From assembly GCF_014647235.1 (NCBI RefSeq), contig NZ_BMOU01000003.1, positions 372,001 through 436,000 of the forward strand: DNA of 64,000 nt, written 5' to 3'. This stretch comes from Haloarcula pellucida. GTDB lineage: Archaea; Halobacteriota; Halobacteria; Halobacteriales; Haloarculaceae. This document shows, piece by piece, positions 18,901-27,557 of the stretch. Positions within the stretch are counted from its first letter, which is position 1. Each line of letters starts with the position of its first letter. The translations under genes and the position numbers were made by a program. Below the pieces are notes generated by a model that saw nothing but the letters and a program-made list of their open reading frames with translations, was not told the origin of the DNA and did no database searches.

Positions 18901-20104
18901 CTCGTCGCGCCTCTCGGTCGACAGAGAGCGGGAGACGTTCCGAGTCGTCGCGCTGCGGGAGTCCGTACAGGCCGGTGACGACGGCAACGTCACGCTGACG
19001 CTCGAAAACGCGGGTACCACGCGGGTGCGGCAGGTGCTCGTCTCGTTGCGCTCACAGAGCGGCGAACTGGACGTCGGGGACGCGGCGAACGCGTCGCGGT
19101 TCGTCGACGAGTTGCGACCCGGCGAGCGACGGACCGTCTCCTTCCGCGTCGCCGCGCCCGAGGACGCGGGCAGCCAGCGATTTCCGCTTCGCCTCCGCGT
19201 CGACTACGAGGACAGGACCGGGGACAGTCAACCCGCGGAGACGAGGCTCCTCGGGGTGACGACCACGCCGGAGCAGTCGTTCACGGTCGTGAACGTGTCC
19301 GGGCCCCTCAGAGTGGGCGCTGAGGGAACCGTCCGGGCCAGCATACGCAACCGCGGACCGCTGGCCGTCAGCGACGCGTTCGTTACCCTCTCGGTCGGGA
19401 GCGAGAACCTGAAGGTACAGGAAAACGAGTCCGCTATCGGCCGGTTCCGGGCGGGCGAGACAGCCACCGTCTCGTTCCCCGTCGAGGTGCTTGACGAGAC
19501 CGAACCCGGCGACCGACGCGTCTCCTTCGTCGTGGAGTATACGAACGCCGAAGACGAGGCACGACAGAGCGATTCGCTCCCCGGATTCGTCGCCGTCGAC
19601 GGTCGGCGACCGGTGTTCGTGGTTCGCGCGGCGAACACGTCGGTCGACGTCGGGGAGAGCGACGTCATCACGCTCGTGGTCACGAACAACGTCGACGTGC
19701 CGCTCACCGACGTGGACGCCAAAGTGTTCGTCAACGACCCGCTGAGTACCGACGACGATCAGGCATTCGTCGGGCGCATCGACCCGAACGAGACCGTCAG
19801 ACTCGCGTTCGCGATGAGTGCGGCCGGGGGCGCGACCCCGAAAGACTACCCGCTGTCCATCGACTTCCAGTATCAGGAACCGGACGAGGAGACGAAACTC
19901 TCGGACACGTACCGCGTCCCCGTCACGGTGCAGGAACCGGCCGGTGACGGGATTCCGTGGCTCCTGTTGCTCGCCCTCCTCGCGCTCTTGCTCGTGATTG
20001 CCGCCGCGGTGGTCCGCTACCGTCGCCGCAGACGTGTGGCGGGGCCCGACGACGAAGCGGTGACCGAATCGGCCGACGACGAGTCCGACACGCCCGCGGG
20101 GTGA
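15992..20104 (+). CDS. Giant cell-surface repeat protein with C-terminal membrane anchor
   Basis: A 1,370-residue exported protein. Signal peptide (MRRVLVLALVVSLVSAPAAL), an Asp/His-rich low-complexity segment (about residues 35-70, GDDDHDHDGDDDGDD), then 11 immunoglobulin-like repeats of about 105 residues alternating between two types: A (VGxxGTVxVxLxNEGxxDLTDA) and B (LRVGDDGxxxGxVENDGPRDVEDAVLVV). The end is a TM helix (IPWLLLLALLALLLVIAA) and a basic/acidic cytoplasmic tail. It resembles COG1361 S-layer-like/NEW3 domain proteins that sit beside RND exporters. The next gene starts 3 nt downstream, so the two probably work together at the envelope. Confidence 0.85.
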   Translation: MRRVLVLALVVSLVSAPAALATASTTAASVSAGTDGGDDGYDDGDDDHDHDGDDDGDDDHDGGNGRDTDETAETARFRLVDVDRDLQVGENGTVSVKLENEGPGDLTDATVVLQSSNPEIRVGTGPNGSRFVGDWEDGEKQRVEFGVTATAAARSQKYPLTVTVRYTNPSGNATRSAPLSFGIRPERAQRFSIDDVDGSLRAGDDGDIEVTVENDGPRDVENAVLVVRETAAGVTALKSEVALGEFDDDESETVELPFRVARTAKPTKRQFEFTVLYTTADGNRRDSGPLFARVKIRDRQDVVAVEDVDSDAQVGARGTVEVTLENEGDDELTDARVTFSSLDPGFRFGTARNTSRFVAEWDAGEERTFDLTARFANDTVTDEYPVSVTTRYTDEDGDERVADDVQFGVEPDDEQSFEVDDVEGDLRVGDDGTLEGTVENDGPRDVEDAVLVVRSPEDGVTPLKTQVPLGDFEDGESVDFEFPFRIADTVEPTERQFEFAVRYTNAEGERRTSDPLFATASIREEVDVVEVVDVDSNAQVGDRGTVAVTLVNDGEEDLTDARVTFTATDRAFRFGNASNTSRFVPEWDAGEERTFDLTARFGADAATDEYPVLVTTRYTDEDGDTEVADDVQFGVTPEAEQRFDVDARAANLRVGRDGSIKGVVENDGPQGANSAVLRVITPNEDIVALESEYVLGNFDSGDRAFFQFPIRVLDSARPGRKQFEFVVEYRNQDGDVVESKRLPARYDVVAEAGQFQILDVDTDVQVGEDGTVALRMRNVGTEDITNAVVQLESVSGDLTVGAAGGRNGSRAVGRWDAGERRTVRFQVSAPTDAAPQEYPFDVRVAYEDEDGDRQRSDPIALALTPAPEQAFAVRDVTGDLEVGAERDLTGRVVNDGPRDVEDVVVEVTSTTESLVPQETEYAVGNLSADEAAEFRLPVRIPSDAEAIPRQVQFVVRYTNADGDRRESKRLSSRLSVDRERETFRVVALRESVQAGDDGNVTLTLENAGTTRVRQVLVSLRSQSGELDVGDAANASRFVDELRPGERRTVSFRVAAPEDAGSQRFPLRLRVDYEDRTGDSQPAETRLLGVTTTPEQSFTVVNVSGPLRVGAEGTVRASIRNRGPLAVSDAFVTLSVGSENLKVQENESAIGRFRAGETATVSFPVEVLDETEPGDRRVSFVVEYTNAEDEARQSDSLPGFVAVDGRRPVFVVRAANTSVDVGESDVITLVVTNNVDVPLTDVDAKVFVNDPLSTDDDQAFVGRIDPNETVRLAFAMSAAGGATPKDYPLSIDFQYQEPDEETKLSDTYRVPVTVQEPAGDGIPWLLLLALLALLLVIAAAVVRYRRRRRVAGPDDEAVTESADDESDTPAG

Positions 20105-20107
20105 CCC

Positions 20108-22594
20108 GTGGCGCTACAGGACCGCATCCTCGGCCGGGTCAACGACCTGATCGTCAGGCGGCCCACCGGCGTCGTCGTGGCCTTCCTCCTCGTCACGGCG
20201 CTGTTTGCCCCCGGACTAGCGACCATCTCGACCGAGGCTGGGACCGAGCAGTTCACGCAGGAAAGCCCCGCTCAGACCGCGCTCGACCGGGTGAACGAGG
20301 ATTTCGGGCCGACGTTCGACGCCGAGGGAGGCAGTACGCAGTTGATTCACCGGGGGCGAAACGTCCTCTCGAAACCCGAACTGCTGCGGATGCTCCGGGT
20401 CCTCGAACGCCTCGACTCCCGCGAGGAACTGCGGGTCGAATCGACGAGCAGCGCCGCGAGCACGGTCGCCCGCACGCTCGATCCGTCGGCGACGACGCTC
20501 GACGCCCAGATTCGGGCGATAGAGTCCGCCTCGCCGGGTGAAATCGACCGTGCGGTCCGGGCCGCCGCCGACCGGCCGGGCTTCCGAACGCAACTGAGCG
20601 ACGACTTCAACCCCGAATCGGCCGCAGCGTCGGCGACCATCGCCGTCGTCCAGCACCGCATCCCCGGCGGCGTCGACGAGACGGCTGGGATGGGGACCGA
20701 CAGCCCGCTCACCTCGATTCAGCTCAGGGCACAGCGCGTCGTCGCGGCCACGGACGGCGACATCGTCGTGTTCGGGTCGGGACTCGTCGCTCGGGAGTTC
20801 TCGGCCATCATCTTCGACTCGCTGTTCATCGTCGTGCCCGCGGCGGTGACGCTCATCTTCGTCTTCCTCGTGTACGCGTACCGGAATCCGGTCGACCTCG
20901 TGTTGGGACTGCTCTCGCTGGTCATGACCGTCGTCTGGACGATGGGCTTTCTCGGACTGGTCGGCATCCCGTTCACGCAACTGCTCATCGCAGTGCCGCC
21001 GCTGTTGCTCGCGGTCGGTATCGACTTCGGCCTCCACGCGATCAATCGGTACCGCGAGGAACGAGCGACGGGGGCCGACATCCGGCAGTCGATGGCGCTG
21101 GCAAACAGACAGTTGCTCGTCGCGTTTTTCATCGTCACCGGGACGACGGTCATCGGCTTCAGCGCCAACACGGTCAGTGACCTCGGCCCGATTCGGGAGT
21201 TCGGCATCGTCGCCGCCTTCGGCATCGTCTTTACGTTCCTCATCTTCGGCATCTTCCTCCCGGCGGCGAAGGTCACCGTCGACGAACTGTTCGACTCACT
21301 GGGAATCCCGATGCCGTTCCAGCGGCCGCTCGGCAGCGAGGGGACGCCCCTCGGTCGCGTCCTGCCGGTCGGCGTCGCCATCGCCCGACGGGCACCGACC
21401 GCGTTCGTCGTCCTCGTCCTCCTCGGATCCGTGGGGGCGGGGTACTACGGCACCGGCGTCGACACGGCGTTCTCACAGGACGACTTCCTCCCGCCCGAGG
21501 ACAACCCCGACTACCTCGAAGAGTTGCCCGAACCCTTCCGACCGGGCGAGTACACCGTCACGGAGCGGACGAACTTCCTCGAAGCGAACTTCGAGGCCGC
21601 ACAGGGCGACACCGTCGTCGTCTACGTACAGGGGCCGATGCGACAGGACGACGCGCTAGAGTCCATCCAGCGAGCGAGCCAGCACCCACCCGAGACGTTC
21701 GTCGCGTCGGACCGCGAGGCGGACTCGCAGAGTATCATTGGGGTCGTCCGGTCCCACACGAACGACTCGCCTTCGTTCGCTCGCCTCGTCGACCGGAGCG
21801 ACGTGGACGACGACGGCATCCCCGACGACAACCTCGAAGCGATATACGACGCCCTCCTCTCGTCGTCGGCCCGCGACCGCGCGCTCCAGTTCATCACCGA
21901 GGACCTTCGCAGTACCCGAGTCGTCTACACGACGAAAGGAGACGCCGAACAGGGGGCGATCACCCGCGACGCGCGCACCGTCGCGGACCGCTACCGATTC
22001 GACGCCACCGCTACCGGCGCAGCCGTCGTCTTTCAGGACGTGGCGGACGCGATACTCGCCTCGGCGGTCCAGAGCCTCCTCATCGCGTTGGTCCTGACCG
22101 CGCTCTTTCTCCTCTTTATCTATCACGTTCTCGTCGACCGGGTCTCGCTCGGGCTTGTCAACCTCGTCCCCATCCTCGTGACCATTGCCCTGCTCGCCGG
22201 GTCGATGCGGTACTTCGACCTCCCGTTCAACGCACTCACCGCGACGATACTCTCTATCTCGCTCGGCCTCGGTATCGACTACTCCGCGCACTTCGTCCAC
22301 CGGTTCGCCGACGAATACGAACTCCGTCTCGACCGTGCAGACGGTGAAGCCGGGACCGAGACGCCGATGACCGCCGTCTTCCCGGCGCTGACGGCCACCG
22401 TCACCGGCACTGGCGGTGCGCTCACCGGAAGCATGATAACGACCGTGAGCGGTATCGGCGTCCTCGTGCTGGCAATCACGCCGATACTCGGCCAGTTCGG
22501 CGTTCTCACGGCCTTGTCGATTCTCTACTCGTACCTCACCGCGATGGTCGTCACGCCGAGCGTCATCGTCGTCTGGGCGCGGTTCGTCGGATGA
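20108..22594 (+). CDS. RND/MMPL-type exporter (HAE2-like)
   Basis: An 828-residue polytopic transporter with internal duplication: TM1, a large external loop, about five helices (SLFIVVPAAVTLIFVFLVYA onward), a second TM-loop-five-helix half, and RND signatures such as LLLAVGIDFGLHAINRYREER and SLGLGIDYSAHFVHRF. It has archaeal MMPL/HAE2 length and layout. GTG start, 3 nt after the repeat-protein stop, so the genes are probably co-transcribed. Likely exports lipid or hydrophobic compounds, or helps envelope assembly, driven by ion gradient; substrate unknown. Confidence 0.88.
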   Translation: MALQDRILGRVNDLIVRRPTGVVVAFLLVTALFAPGLATISTEAGTEQFTQESPAQTALDRVNEDFGPTFDAEGGSTQLIHRGRNVLSKPELLRMLRVLERLDSREELRVESTSSAASTVARTLDPSATTLDAQIRAIESASPGEIDRAVRAAADRPGFRTQLSDDFNPESAAASATIAVVQHRIPGGVDETAGMGTDSPLTSIQLRAQRVVAATDGDIVVFGSGLVAREFSAIIFDSLFIVVPAAVTLIFVFLVYAYRNPVDLVLGLLSLVMTVVWTMGFLGLVGIPFTQLLIAVPPLLLAVGIDFGLHAINRYREERATGADIRQSMALANRQLLVAFFIVTGTTVIGFSANTVSDLGPIREFGIVAAFGIVFTFLIFGIFLPAAKVTVDELFDSLGIPMPFQRPLGSEGTPLGRVLPVGVAIARRAPTAFVVLVLLGSVGAGYYGTGVDTAFSQDDFLPPEDNPDYLEELPEPFRPGEYTVTERTNFLEANFEAAQGDTVVVYVQGPMRQDDALESIQRASQHPPETFVASDREADSQSIIGVVRSHTNDSPSFARLVDRSDVDDDGIPDDNLEAIYDALLSSSARDRALQFITEDLRSTRVVYTTKGDAEQGAITRDARTVADRYRFDATATGAAVVFQDVADAILASAVQSLLIALVLTALFLLFIYHVLVDRVSLGLVNLVPILVTIALLAGSMRYFDLPFNALTATILSISLGLGIDYSAHFVHRFADEYELRLDRADGEAGTETPMTAVFPALTATVTGTGGALTGSMITTVSGIGVLVLAITPILGQFGVLTALSILYSYLTAMVVTPSVIVVWARFVG

Positions 22595-22784
22595 CGGCAC
22601 GAACAGTCCGCTCAGGGAGTCCCATCGCCGTGCCTCGTATCGCTCGAATCACTCCACCAGCCCGCGATGTACCACACGAGCGGCGACAGCGTCACTGCAG
22701 TCGTCAGAGTACTCCGAAAGGCGGCGGTAGTATTGTGCTTGAGAGACAAAGCAACTACGTATCAGGACGCCGTACCGTCGACCG

Positions 22785-23189
22785 ATGAGCGAGGACGATA
22801 CCCTCGAAGCGATCCGTGAGCGAAAGCGCGAGCAGATCCGTGAACGCGTCGAAACCGAGACACAGGAGTCACCGTCCGAACCGGTGGCGGTGGATAGCCG
22901 GGCCGAGTTCTCGGCGGCCGTCGATTCGCACGACGTCGTGTTGGTCGACTTCTACGCGGACTGGTGCGGGCCGTGTCAAATGCTCGAACCGGTGGTCGAA
23001 TCCATCGCCGCAGACACCCGGGCGACAGTCACAAAAGTAGACGTCGACGCGAATCAGGCGCTCGCATCGGAGTTCGGCGTCCAGGGCGTTCCGACGCTCC
23101 TGCTGTTCGTCGACGGAGAGCCCGTCGAACGCCTCGTGGGGATGCAACAGAAATCACAGCTCCGCGCGCTCGTCGAAGCGTACAGCTAA
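22785..23189 (+). CDS. trxA: Thioredoxin
   Basis: A 134-residue thioredoxin with a charged N-terminal extension of about 35 residues before the fold. The active site WCGPC has Cys61 and Cys64, and cis-Pro is in GVPTLLLF. It is a cytoplasmic dithiol-disulfide oxidoreductase. The adjacent sulfur island begins 450 nt downstream but is separated from it by a MITE. ATG start at 22785. Confidence 0.93.
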   Translation: MSEDDTLEAIRERKREQIRERVETETQESPSEPVAVDSRAEFSAAVDSHDVVLVDFYADWCGPCQMLEPVVESIAADTRATVTKVDVDANQALASEFGVQGVPTLLLFVDGEPVERLVGMQQKSQLRALVEAYS

Positions 23190-23263
23190 CGGCTGCCTAC
23201 AGCTAGTGTCTCGCGTCTGACGGAGAACTCCTGCTCGGAGGCGCACAGACCGACAGTATCGTT

Positions 23264-23349
23264 CTATAGTGACAATTGAAACGATTCACACACCGACCGC
23301 ACCGCCGTCGTGCGGTCGGGTGTGCATTGACTTTCAATGGCTACTATCG
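23264..23349 (+). mobile_element. Palindromic MITE, copy 2
   Basis: 86-bp copy of the element at 1723-1807, same orientation, with end drift (CTATAGTGAC at the left, CTACTATCG at the right). The central inverted repeat ACCGACCGCAC/GTGCGGTCGGGTGTGC is intact. It lies between thioredoxin and the sulfur island and interrupts no gene I can recognise. Confidence 0.82.
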
Positions 23350-23582
23350 TCTTCGGCGACGACCGTCAGCGGTGAGCCCCGTGTCCCCCGACGGTCGTCG
23401 CCTTCCGAAACCGACGACACCGTCACGAGCGGGGCGGAGAGTCTCACTCGTGGAACACCACGCGTTGCTCTCCGACCGGTTCCCCCTTCGAACGGTAGGC
23501 TGCCGTGGCGCTCCTGTCGTGAAATGTGCGGTACGTGGTTCGAAGACCCACCACCGGGATAAACCCGAGCGCTTTTCTCATA

Positions 23583-23605
23583 GTATTGGAACACACATAC
23601 AATAT
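23583..23605. promoter_or_regulatory. Inverted repeat GTATTG-N11-CAATAT, possible sulfur operator
   Basis: A 6-11-6 palindrome 35 nt upstream of the TusA start at 23640, with its promoter-proximal arm running into a TATA-like box. A matching 6-11-6 site lies at 27827-27849 in front of the other TusA gene. The shared form suggests a common regulator; none is encoded nearby. Confidence 0.45.
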
Positions 23606-23639
23606 TAATGCGACCCGGCTCGGCGGTATACGTGTGACG

Positions 23640-23882
23640 ATGACTGAGATAGACATCGAGCCCGCTGAGACCGTCGACGCGCGCGGGGCAGCGTGCCCGG
23701 GACCGCTGATGGACCTGATCGGTGCGATACGGAGCGCCGAGTCAGGTGCCGTCGTGTGCCTGCTGAGCGACACCGAACAGTCGCTGACGGACGTGCCCGA
23801 GTGGACCGACGAGGCCGGGTACGAACTGCTCGCGACCGAGGAGCGCGACGACCACTACGAGTTCTACGTGGAGAAGGCATGA
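23640..23882 (+). CDS. TusA-like sulfur carrier
   Basis: An 80-residue TusA/SirA-fold protein: MTEIDIEPAETVDARGAACPGPL with persulfide-carrying Cys19 in the CPxP motif. TusA proteins carry sulfane sulfur between rhodaneses, DsrE proteins and oxidising enzymes. The next gene, an SQR-like flavoprotein, overlaps it by ATGA (23879-23882), so translation is coupled. A GTG six bases upstream is an alternative start. Confidence 0.88.
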   Translation: MTEIDIEPAETVDARGAACPGPLMDLIGAIRSAESGAVVCLLSDTEQSLTDVPEWTDEAGYELLATEERDDHYEFYVEKA

Positions 23883-25021
23883 CCGAGCGCATCGTCATCG
23901 TCGGCGGCGGCACCGGCGGCACTGTCCTCGCAAACGACCTCGCGGACCGACTCGGCGCGGCGATCGACGCGGGCGACGTCGAGGTAACGTTGGTGAACGA
24001 CGACCCGGACCACGTGTACAAGCCGGTGTGGCTGTACGTCCCCTTCGGCCAGCGTGAGCCCGAAGACGGACGCCGGCGACTGCGGGAACTCGTCGACGAC
24101 CGGATCGAGGTCCGGATCGATCGCGTCACGGAAATCGACACCGACGCCGAGCGCCTCCGCTACCGCGACGCCGCGGTTCCGGTCGACTACGACTACCTCG
24201 TACTCGCGACCGGATCGACGCTCGCACCCGAAACGGTTCCCGGCCTCGAAGCGGGCGGGTACGACTATTACAGCGAGTCGGGGGCCAAAGCGCTCCGGGA
24301 GGAACTGCTGTCGTTCACCGAGGGCGACCTCGTCCTGAGCGTCGTCGGGACGCCACACATGTGCCCGGCGGCACCGCTTGAGTTCGTGTTCATGGCCGAC
24401 GACTGGTTCCGCGAGCGCGGGCTCCGGGACGAGGTCGACATCACGTACACGTATCCCATCCAGCGCGTCCACGGCAACCCCCACATCGCCGAGTGGGCCC
24501 GTCCGCTGATGGACGAACGCGACATCTCGGTTGAGACGTTCTTCAACGCCGAGTCGGTCGATCCGGACGGGACGATCACGTCGATGGAGGGGGTCGACCT
24601 CGACTACGATCTGCTCGTGTCCATTCCGCCCCATCGTGGTATCGACCTGATCGAGAAGGCAGGACTCGGCGACGACGGTTGGGTCGACGTCGACAAGCAC
24701 ACGCTCGAAGCCGAGGCCGCCGAAAACGTCTACGCACTCGGAGACACGGCCGACACCGGCGTCCCGAACGCCGGAAGCGTCGCCCACTACCAGGCCGGCG
24801 TCGTCGGCCAGCGGATCGCAAGCGAGATCCGGGGACGCCCGGCGACGGCCACGTACGACGGGAAGACGCTGTGTTTCATCGAGACGGGGATGGACGCGGC
24901 GTCGTTCGTCGAGTTCGACTACGAGAGTCCGCCGTCGCCGGCACCGCCGTCCGAGAAACTCCACTGGTCGAAACTGGCGTACAACGAGTCCTACTGGCTC
25001 ACCGCGCGGGGGCTCCTCTGA
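23879..25021 (+). CDS. Sulfide:quinone oxidoreductase-like flavoprotein
   Basis: A 380-residue FAD enzyme of the SQR/FCSD family. Rossmann motif IVIVGGGTGG (residues 5-14), VLATGSTLAPE near 108-118, and Cys162 (TPHMCPAAP) and Cys332 (KTLCFIE) in the places of the redox-active cysteines of SQR; AxNVYALGDTADTG binds FAD. It likely oxidises sulfide or a persulfide and passes electrons to quinone at the membrane face. Overlap with TusA and the DUF1641 gene 2 nt downstream indicate an operon in which TusA could accept the sulfane sulfur. Confidence 0.88.
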   Translation: MTERIVIVGGGTGGTVLANDLADRLGAAIDAGDVEVTLVNDDPDHVYKPVWLYVPFGQREPEDGRRRLRELVDDRIEVRIDRVTEIDTDAERLRYRDAAVPVDYDYLVLATGSTLAPETVPGLEAGGYDYYSESGAKALREELLSFTEGDLVLSVVGTPHMCPAAPLEFVFMADDWFRERGLRDEVDITYTYPIQRVHGNPHIAEWARPLMDERDISVETFFNAESVDPDGTITSMEGVDLDYDLLVSIPPHRGIDLIEKAGLGDDGWVDVDKHTLEAEAAENVYALGDTADTGVPNAGSVAHYQAGVVGQRIASEIRGRPATATYDGKTLCFIETGMDAASFVEFDYESPPSPAPPSEKLHWSKLAYNESYWLTARGLL

Positions 25022-25023
25022 CC

Positions 25024-25638
25024 ATGTCCGAGGAGATTCCATCGGGGCAGCCGGAACTCGAGGCGGCCATCGAGGAGAACCCCGAAGCGGTCGCGGACCT
25101 CGTCCGACGACTCGACGCAGTCAACGAACGACTGGACGTACTCGCTCTCGGTGAGAGCGCCCTCAGCGACGAGATGGTTCGGGAACTCGCTGACACGGGC
25201 TCTACGCTTGCCGAATCGGCCGACGGACTCGCCACCGACGAGACCGTTGCACTGGCCGAGACGATCGGGGAAAACGGTGGGGAACTCCGGGCGGCGATAG
25301 AGTCGCTCGTCGTCCTACAGCAGAGCGGAACGCTGGAGACGGTAGTCGAGATGGCCGAAGTGGTGTCACTAGTGACGGCGGCACTCGACGACGAGATGGT
25401 CCGGTCGCTGGCTGGGACTGGGTCCGCCCTCGGCGAAGTCGCCCAGACCGCTGGGGAGGACGACGCACGAAACGGTATCGAGACCATGTTGGAAAGTGTC
25501 AGTGCGGCCGAGCGGGAGACGCCCGAGCGGGTCGGTCCCGTCGGACTGCTCAAAGCGTCACGTGATCCGGACGTCCAGCGCGGCCTCGGCTATCTGCTTG
25601 CGATAGCGCGGTCGATCGGCCGGTCCCAGACCGAGTGA
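25024..25638 (+). CDS. DUF1641 protein
   Basis: A 204-residue acidic, helical protein ending in the DUF1641 signature (PVGLLKASRDPDVQRGLGYLLAIARSIG). DUF1641 proteins are commonly encoded directly after SQR-like flavoproteins or with formate-dehydrogenase-type subunits and may help the flavoprotein dock on the membrane. The start is 2 nt after the SQR stop. Function is inferred only from linkage. Confidence 0.85.
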   Translation: MSEEIPSGQPELEAAIEENPEAVADLVRRLDAVNERLDVLALGESALSDEMVRELADTGSTLAESADGLATDETVALAETIGENGGELRAAIESLVVLQQSGTLETVVEMAEVVSLVTAALDDEMVRSLAGTGSALGEVAQTAGEDDARNGIETMLESVSAAERETPERVGPVGLLKASRDPDVQRGLGYLLAIARSIGRSQTE

Positions 25639-25757
25639 CAACCGGTCTCGCCGGTTTCGCGGTCGGTGCTACAGATTTCGGTTACTCCTCGGAGAGAGAT
25701 CTCCGACGGCCTCGTCTAGACCCTCGAAGAAGCGATAGGCGTCGGCGGCGGCGTCGA

Positions 25758-26471
25758 TTACTTCCGTTTCTTCCGTAGCTCCTCTGCCCGGAGTTCCCCC
25801 TTCGCGTGCCACGTGCGGGGGCGACACGCCACGACGAGTGCGGTGCCATAGAACACCGCGACGACACCGATGATAGCGCTGCCCGGGATCATCCCGATAG
25901 CCGCAGACGAGATCCACGACTCGGTCGAGAAGGCCGTGATCCGAATCAGCCAGGCGACCAGCAGGACGGCGAACAGCGGGAGGTACACACGCCGCAGTCG
26001 GTGCGCTATGGCCTCTTCCGCCGTTATCTTCAGGGTTGGCGTCCGGTAGTCTTCGCCGAGAGACGCACGCCAGTCTTCGTCTTCGACGCCGCTCGCGGGA
26101 TCGAGGCCATACGCCCAGACGTTTTCCTGAATCGTTCGAACCCGCGTCCGCCAGATATCGTACCCACGGTAGCGGCGTGACTCGATGACGAGGAAGACCG
26201 TGAGCGTCGCGATACCCACGAGGATGATGTAGTGGGGGTTGTCGGGACTGGAGAACGCCCACGTGATGAGCGCCGCGATGACGATGACCGCCCAGTTAGT
26301 GGTGCGGTCGAGGCGTTCACGCCAGAGTTTCATCCGATGGATTTCGCCACGATAGAGGTGGGCCATCGCAGAACTCGGCCCCATATCCTCGTCGAGCATC
26401 CCGGCACCGACGTGTGGTGACGCCGCCGCGGCTTGCTCACCGTCTGTCTCGTCAGTCGAAGATGCAGTCAT
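25758..26471 (-). CDS. DUF2270 membrane protein
   Basis: A 237-residue protein with two N-terminal helices (NWAVIVIAALITWAF and YIILVGIATLTVFLVI), a conserved soluble stretch (ESRRYRGYDIWRTRVRTIQE, typical of DUF2270), and two C-terminal helices. Last gene of a minus-strand group TusA-DsrE-DUF302-DUF2270; 18 nt separate it from DUF302. Role unknown; co-location points to sulfur metabolism or membrane docking. Confidence 0.85.
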   Translation of the reverse strand: MTASSTDETDGEQAAAASPHVGAGMLDEDMGPSSAMAHLYRGEIHRMKLWRERLDRTTNWAVIVIAALITWAFSSPDNPHYIILVGIATLTVFLVIESRRYRGYDIWRTRVRTIQENVWAYGLDPASGVEDEDWRASLGEDYRTPTLKITAEEAIAHRLRRVYLPLFAVLLVAWLIRITAFSTESWISSAAIGMIPGSAIIGVVAVFYGTALVVACRPRTWHAKGELRAEELRKKRK

Positions 26472-26489
26472 CCTTGGTTCCCTGTAGCG

Positions 26490-26900
26490 CTATTCGTCAT
26501 CGGCCGCCGGAAGGGCATCTAGAACCCGCTCGAAGCGTGCACGAACCTCGTCCGCAACCGCGTCGAGGGCCGCCCCCTCGACGGCGCCGAGGAGCACGTG
26601 CGGGTCGACGGCGCTGACGCCGACCGTTCCGTCGTCCTCCTCGTAGACGATGACGTTACACGGCAAGAGCGCGCCGAGACGCAGTTCCGTCTCGAGTCCC
26701 TCGTGCGCCAGCGAGGGGTTGCAGGCACCGAGAATGCGATAGCGCCGGAACTGGTCGTCCAGATCGAGTTTCTCCGCGAACGTCGCTCGAACGTCGATAT
26801 CGCACAAGACGCCGAATCCTTCGTCTTCGAGGGCCGCAGTCGTCTGGTCGACGACGTCGTCGAACTCGCCGGCCACGGCCTTGTCTATGGTATAGGGCAT
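26490..26900 (-). CDS. DUF302 protein
   Basis: A 136-residue protein with the DUF302 pattern (DQTTAALEDEGFGVLCDIDVRATFAEKL ... YRILGACNPSLAHEGLE ... LLPCNVIVYEEDDGTVGVS). DUF302 proteins are frequently linked to sulfur-oxidation clusters and may bind small ligands; two conserved Cys are visible (GACNP, LLPCNV). The start at ATG 26900 is preferred over TTG 26909. It sits 68 nt after DsrE. Confidence 0.85.
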   Translation of the reverse strand: MPYTIDKAVAGEFDDVVDQTTAALEDEGFGVLCDIDVRATFAEKLDLDDQFRRYRILGACNPSLAHEGLETELRLGALLPCNVIVYEEDDGTVGVSAVDPHVLLGAVEGAALDAVADEVRARFERVLDALPAADDE

Positions 26901-26968
26901 ACTATACAATTCTCTTGGAAGGTCTTATGGGTTGTGTTCAGTTCGTGGGCGCTCTCGTGGTCATCGGG

Positions 26969-27547
26969 TCAGACGAGGAGTTGAATATCGGCTTCAGCCA
27001 TGTCCTGTATCGCGGTCGCCGCACCGACGCCGGTAGTGACGCCGTCGTAGAAGTCGTCCTCGTCGTAGTCCATCAGTTCGATGGTCATCTGACAGGCCTG
27101 GAACTCGACTCCCATGTCGAGGCTCGTCTCGATGAGTTCCTCGATGGTCGCCGTGTCGTTGTCGTCGATTCGCTTCGCCATCATCTTCGTCGTCATCCGG
27201 TCCATCCCGGGAAGAGCGGCCAGTGCATTCGGGATGGGCATGTTGGGGTTGCCGACCGAACTCAGTTTGAGGTGCTTCGACCGCTCTTCGTGGAGAATGT
27301 CCAGTCCCCAGAACGTGTGGAAGACGGTCACCTCGTAGCCGAAGGCTGCGGCCGTACTCGCGAGGATGAGTGGGGGATACGCCATATCCAGCGTCCCCTT
27401 CGTCGCGATGATCGACATCTTCTGTGTGTCGTCCTCGCTCTCGGTCCGTGCCTCGGCTAGCTGTTCCTCTAGTTGCTCGACGCGCGTAGCCAACTCCGCG
27501 CGTGACGGCGCGTCGTCGACGGCTGCGTCCTGTGTGTCGGTACTCAT
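26969..27547 (-). CDS. DsrE/DsrF/DrsH-like sulfurtransferase
   Basis: A 192-residue DsrE2-type protein with an N-terminal coiled coil (residues about 18-40) followed by MSIIATKGTLDMAYPPLILAS and a C-terminal part containing GVEFQACQMTIELM with the presumed persulfide Cys. DsrE2 proteins pass sulfur to or from TusA and are often membrane-associated. It is encoded 10 nt after a TusA gene, the usual partner. Confidence 0.88.
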   Translation of the reverse strand: MSTDTQDAAVDDAPSRAELATRVEQLEEQLAEARTESEDDTQKMSIIATKGTLDMAYPPLILASTAAAFGYEVTVFHTFWGLDILHEERSKHLKLSSVGNPNMPIPNALAALPGMDRMTTKMMAKRIDDNDTATIEELIETSLDMGVEFQACQMTIELMDYDEDDFYDGVTTGVGAATAIQDMAEADIQLLV

Positions 27548-27557
27548 CGGTGTCGAA

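Larger units (their letters stand above)
23190..23639. other. Intergenic region with MITE and promoter of the first sulfur operon
   Basis: The MITE (23264-23349) sits in the left half. 23350-23580 holds no gene I can support. The promoter part has the palindrome at 23583-23605 overlapping an ATATTAAT TATA-like box at 23602-23609, about 30 nt before the TusA start. Confidence 0.5.
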
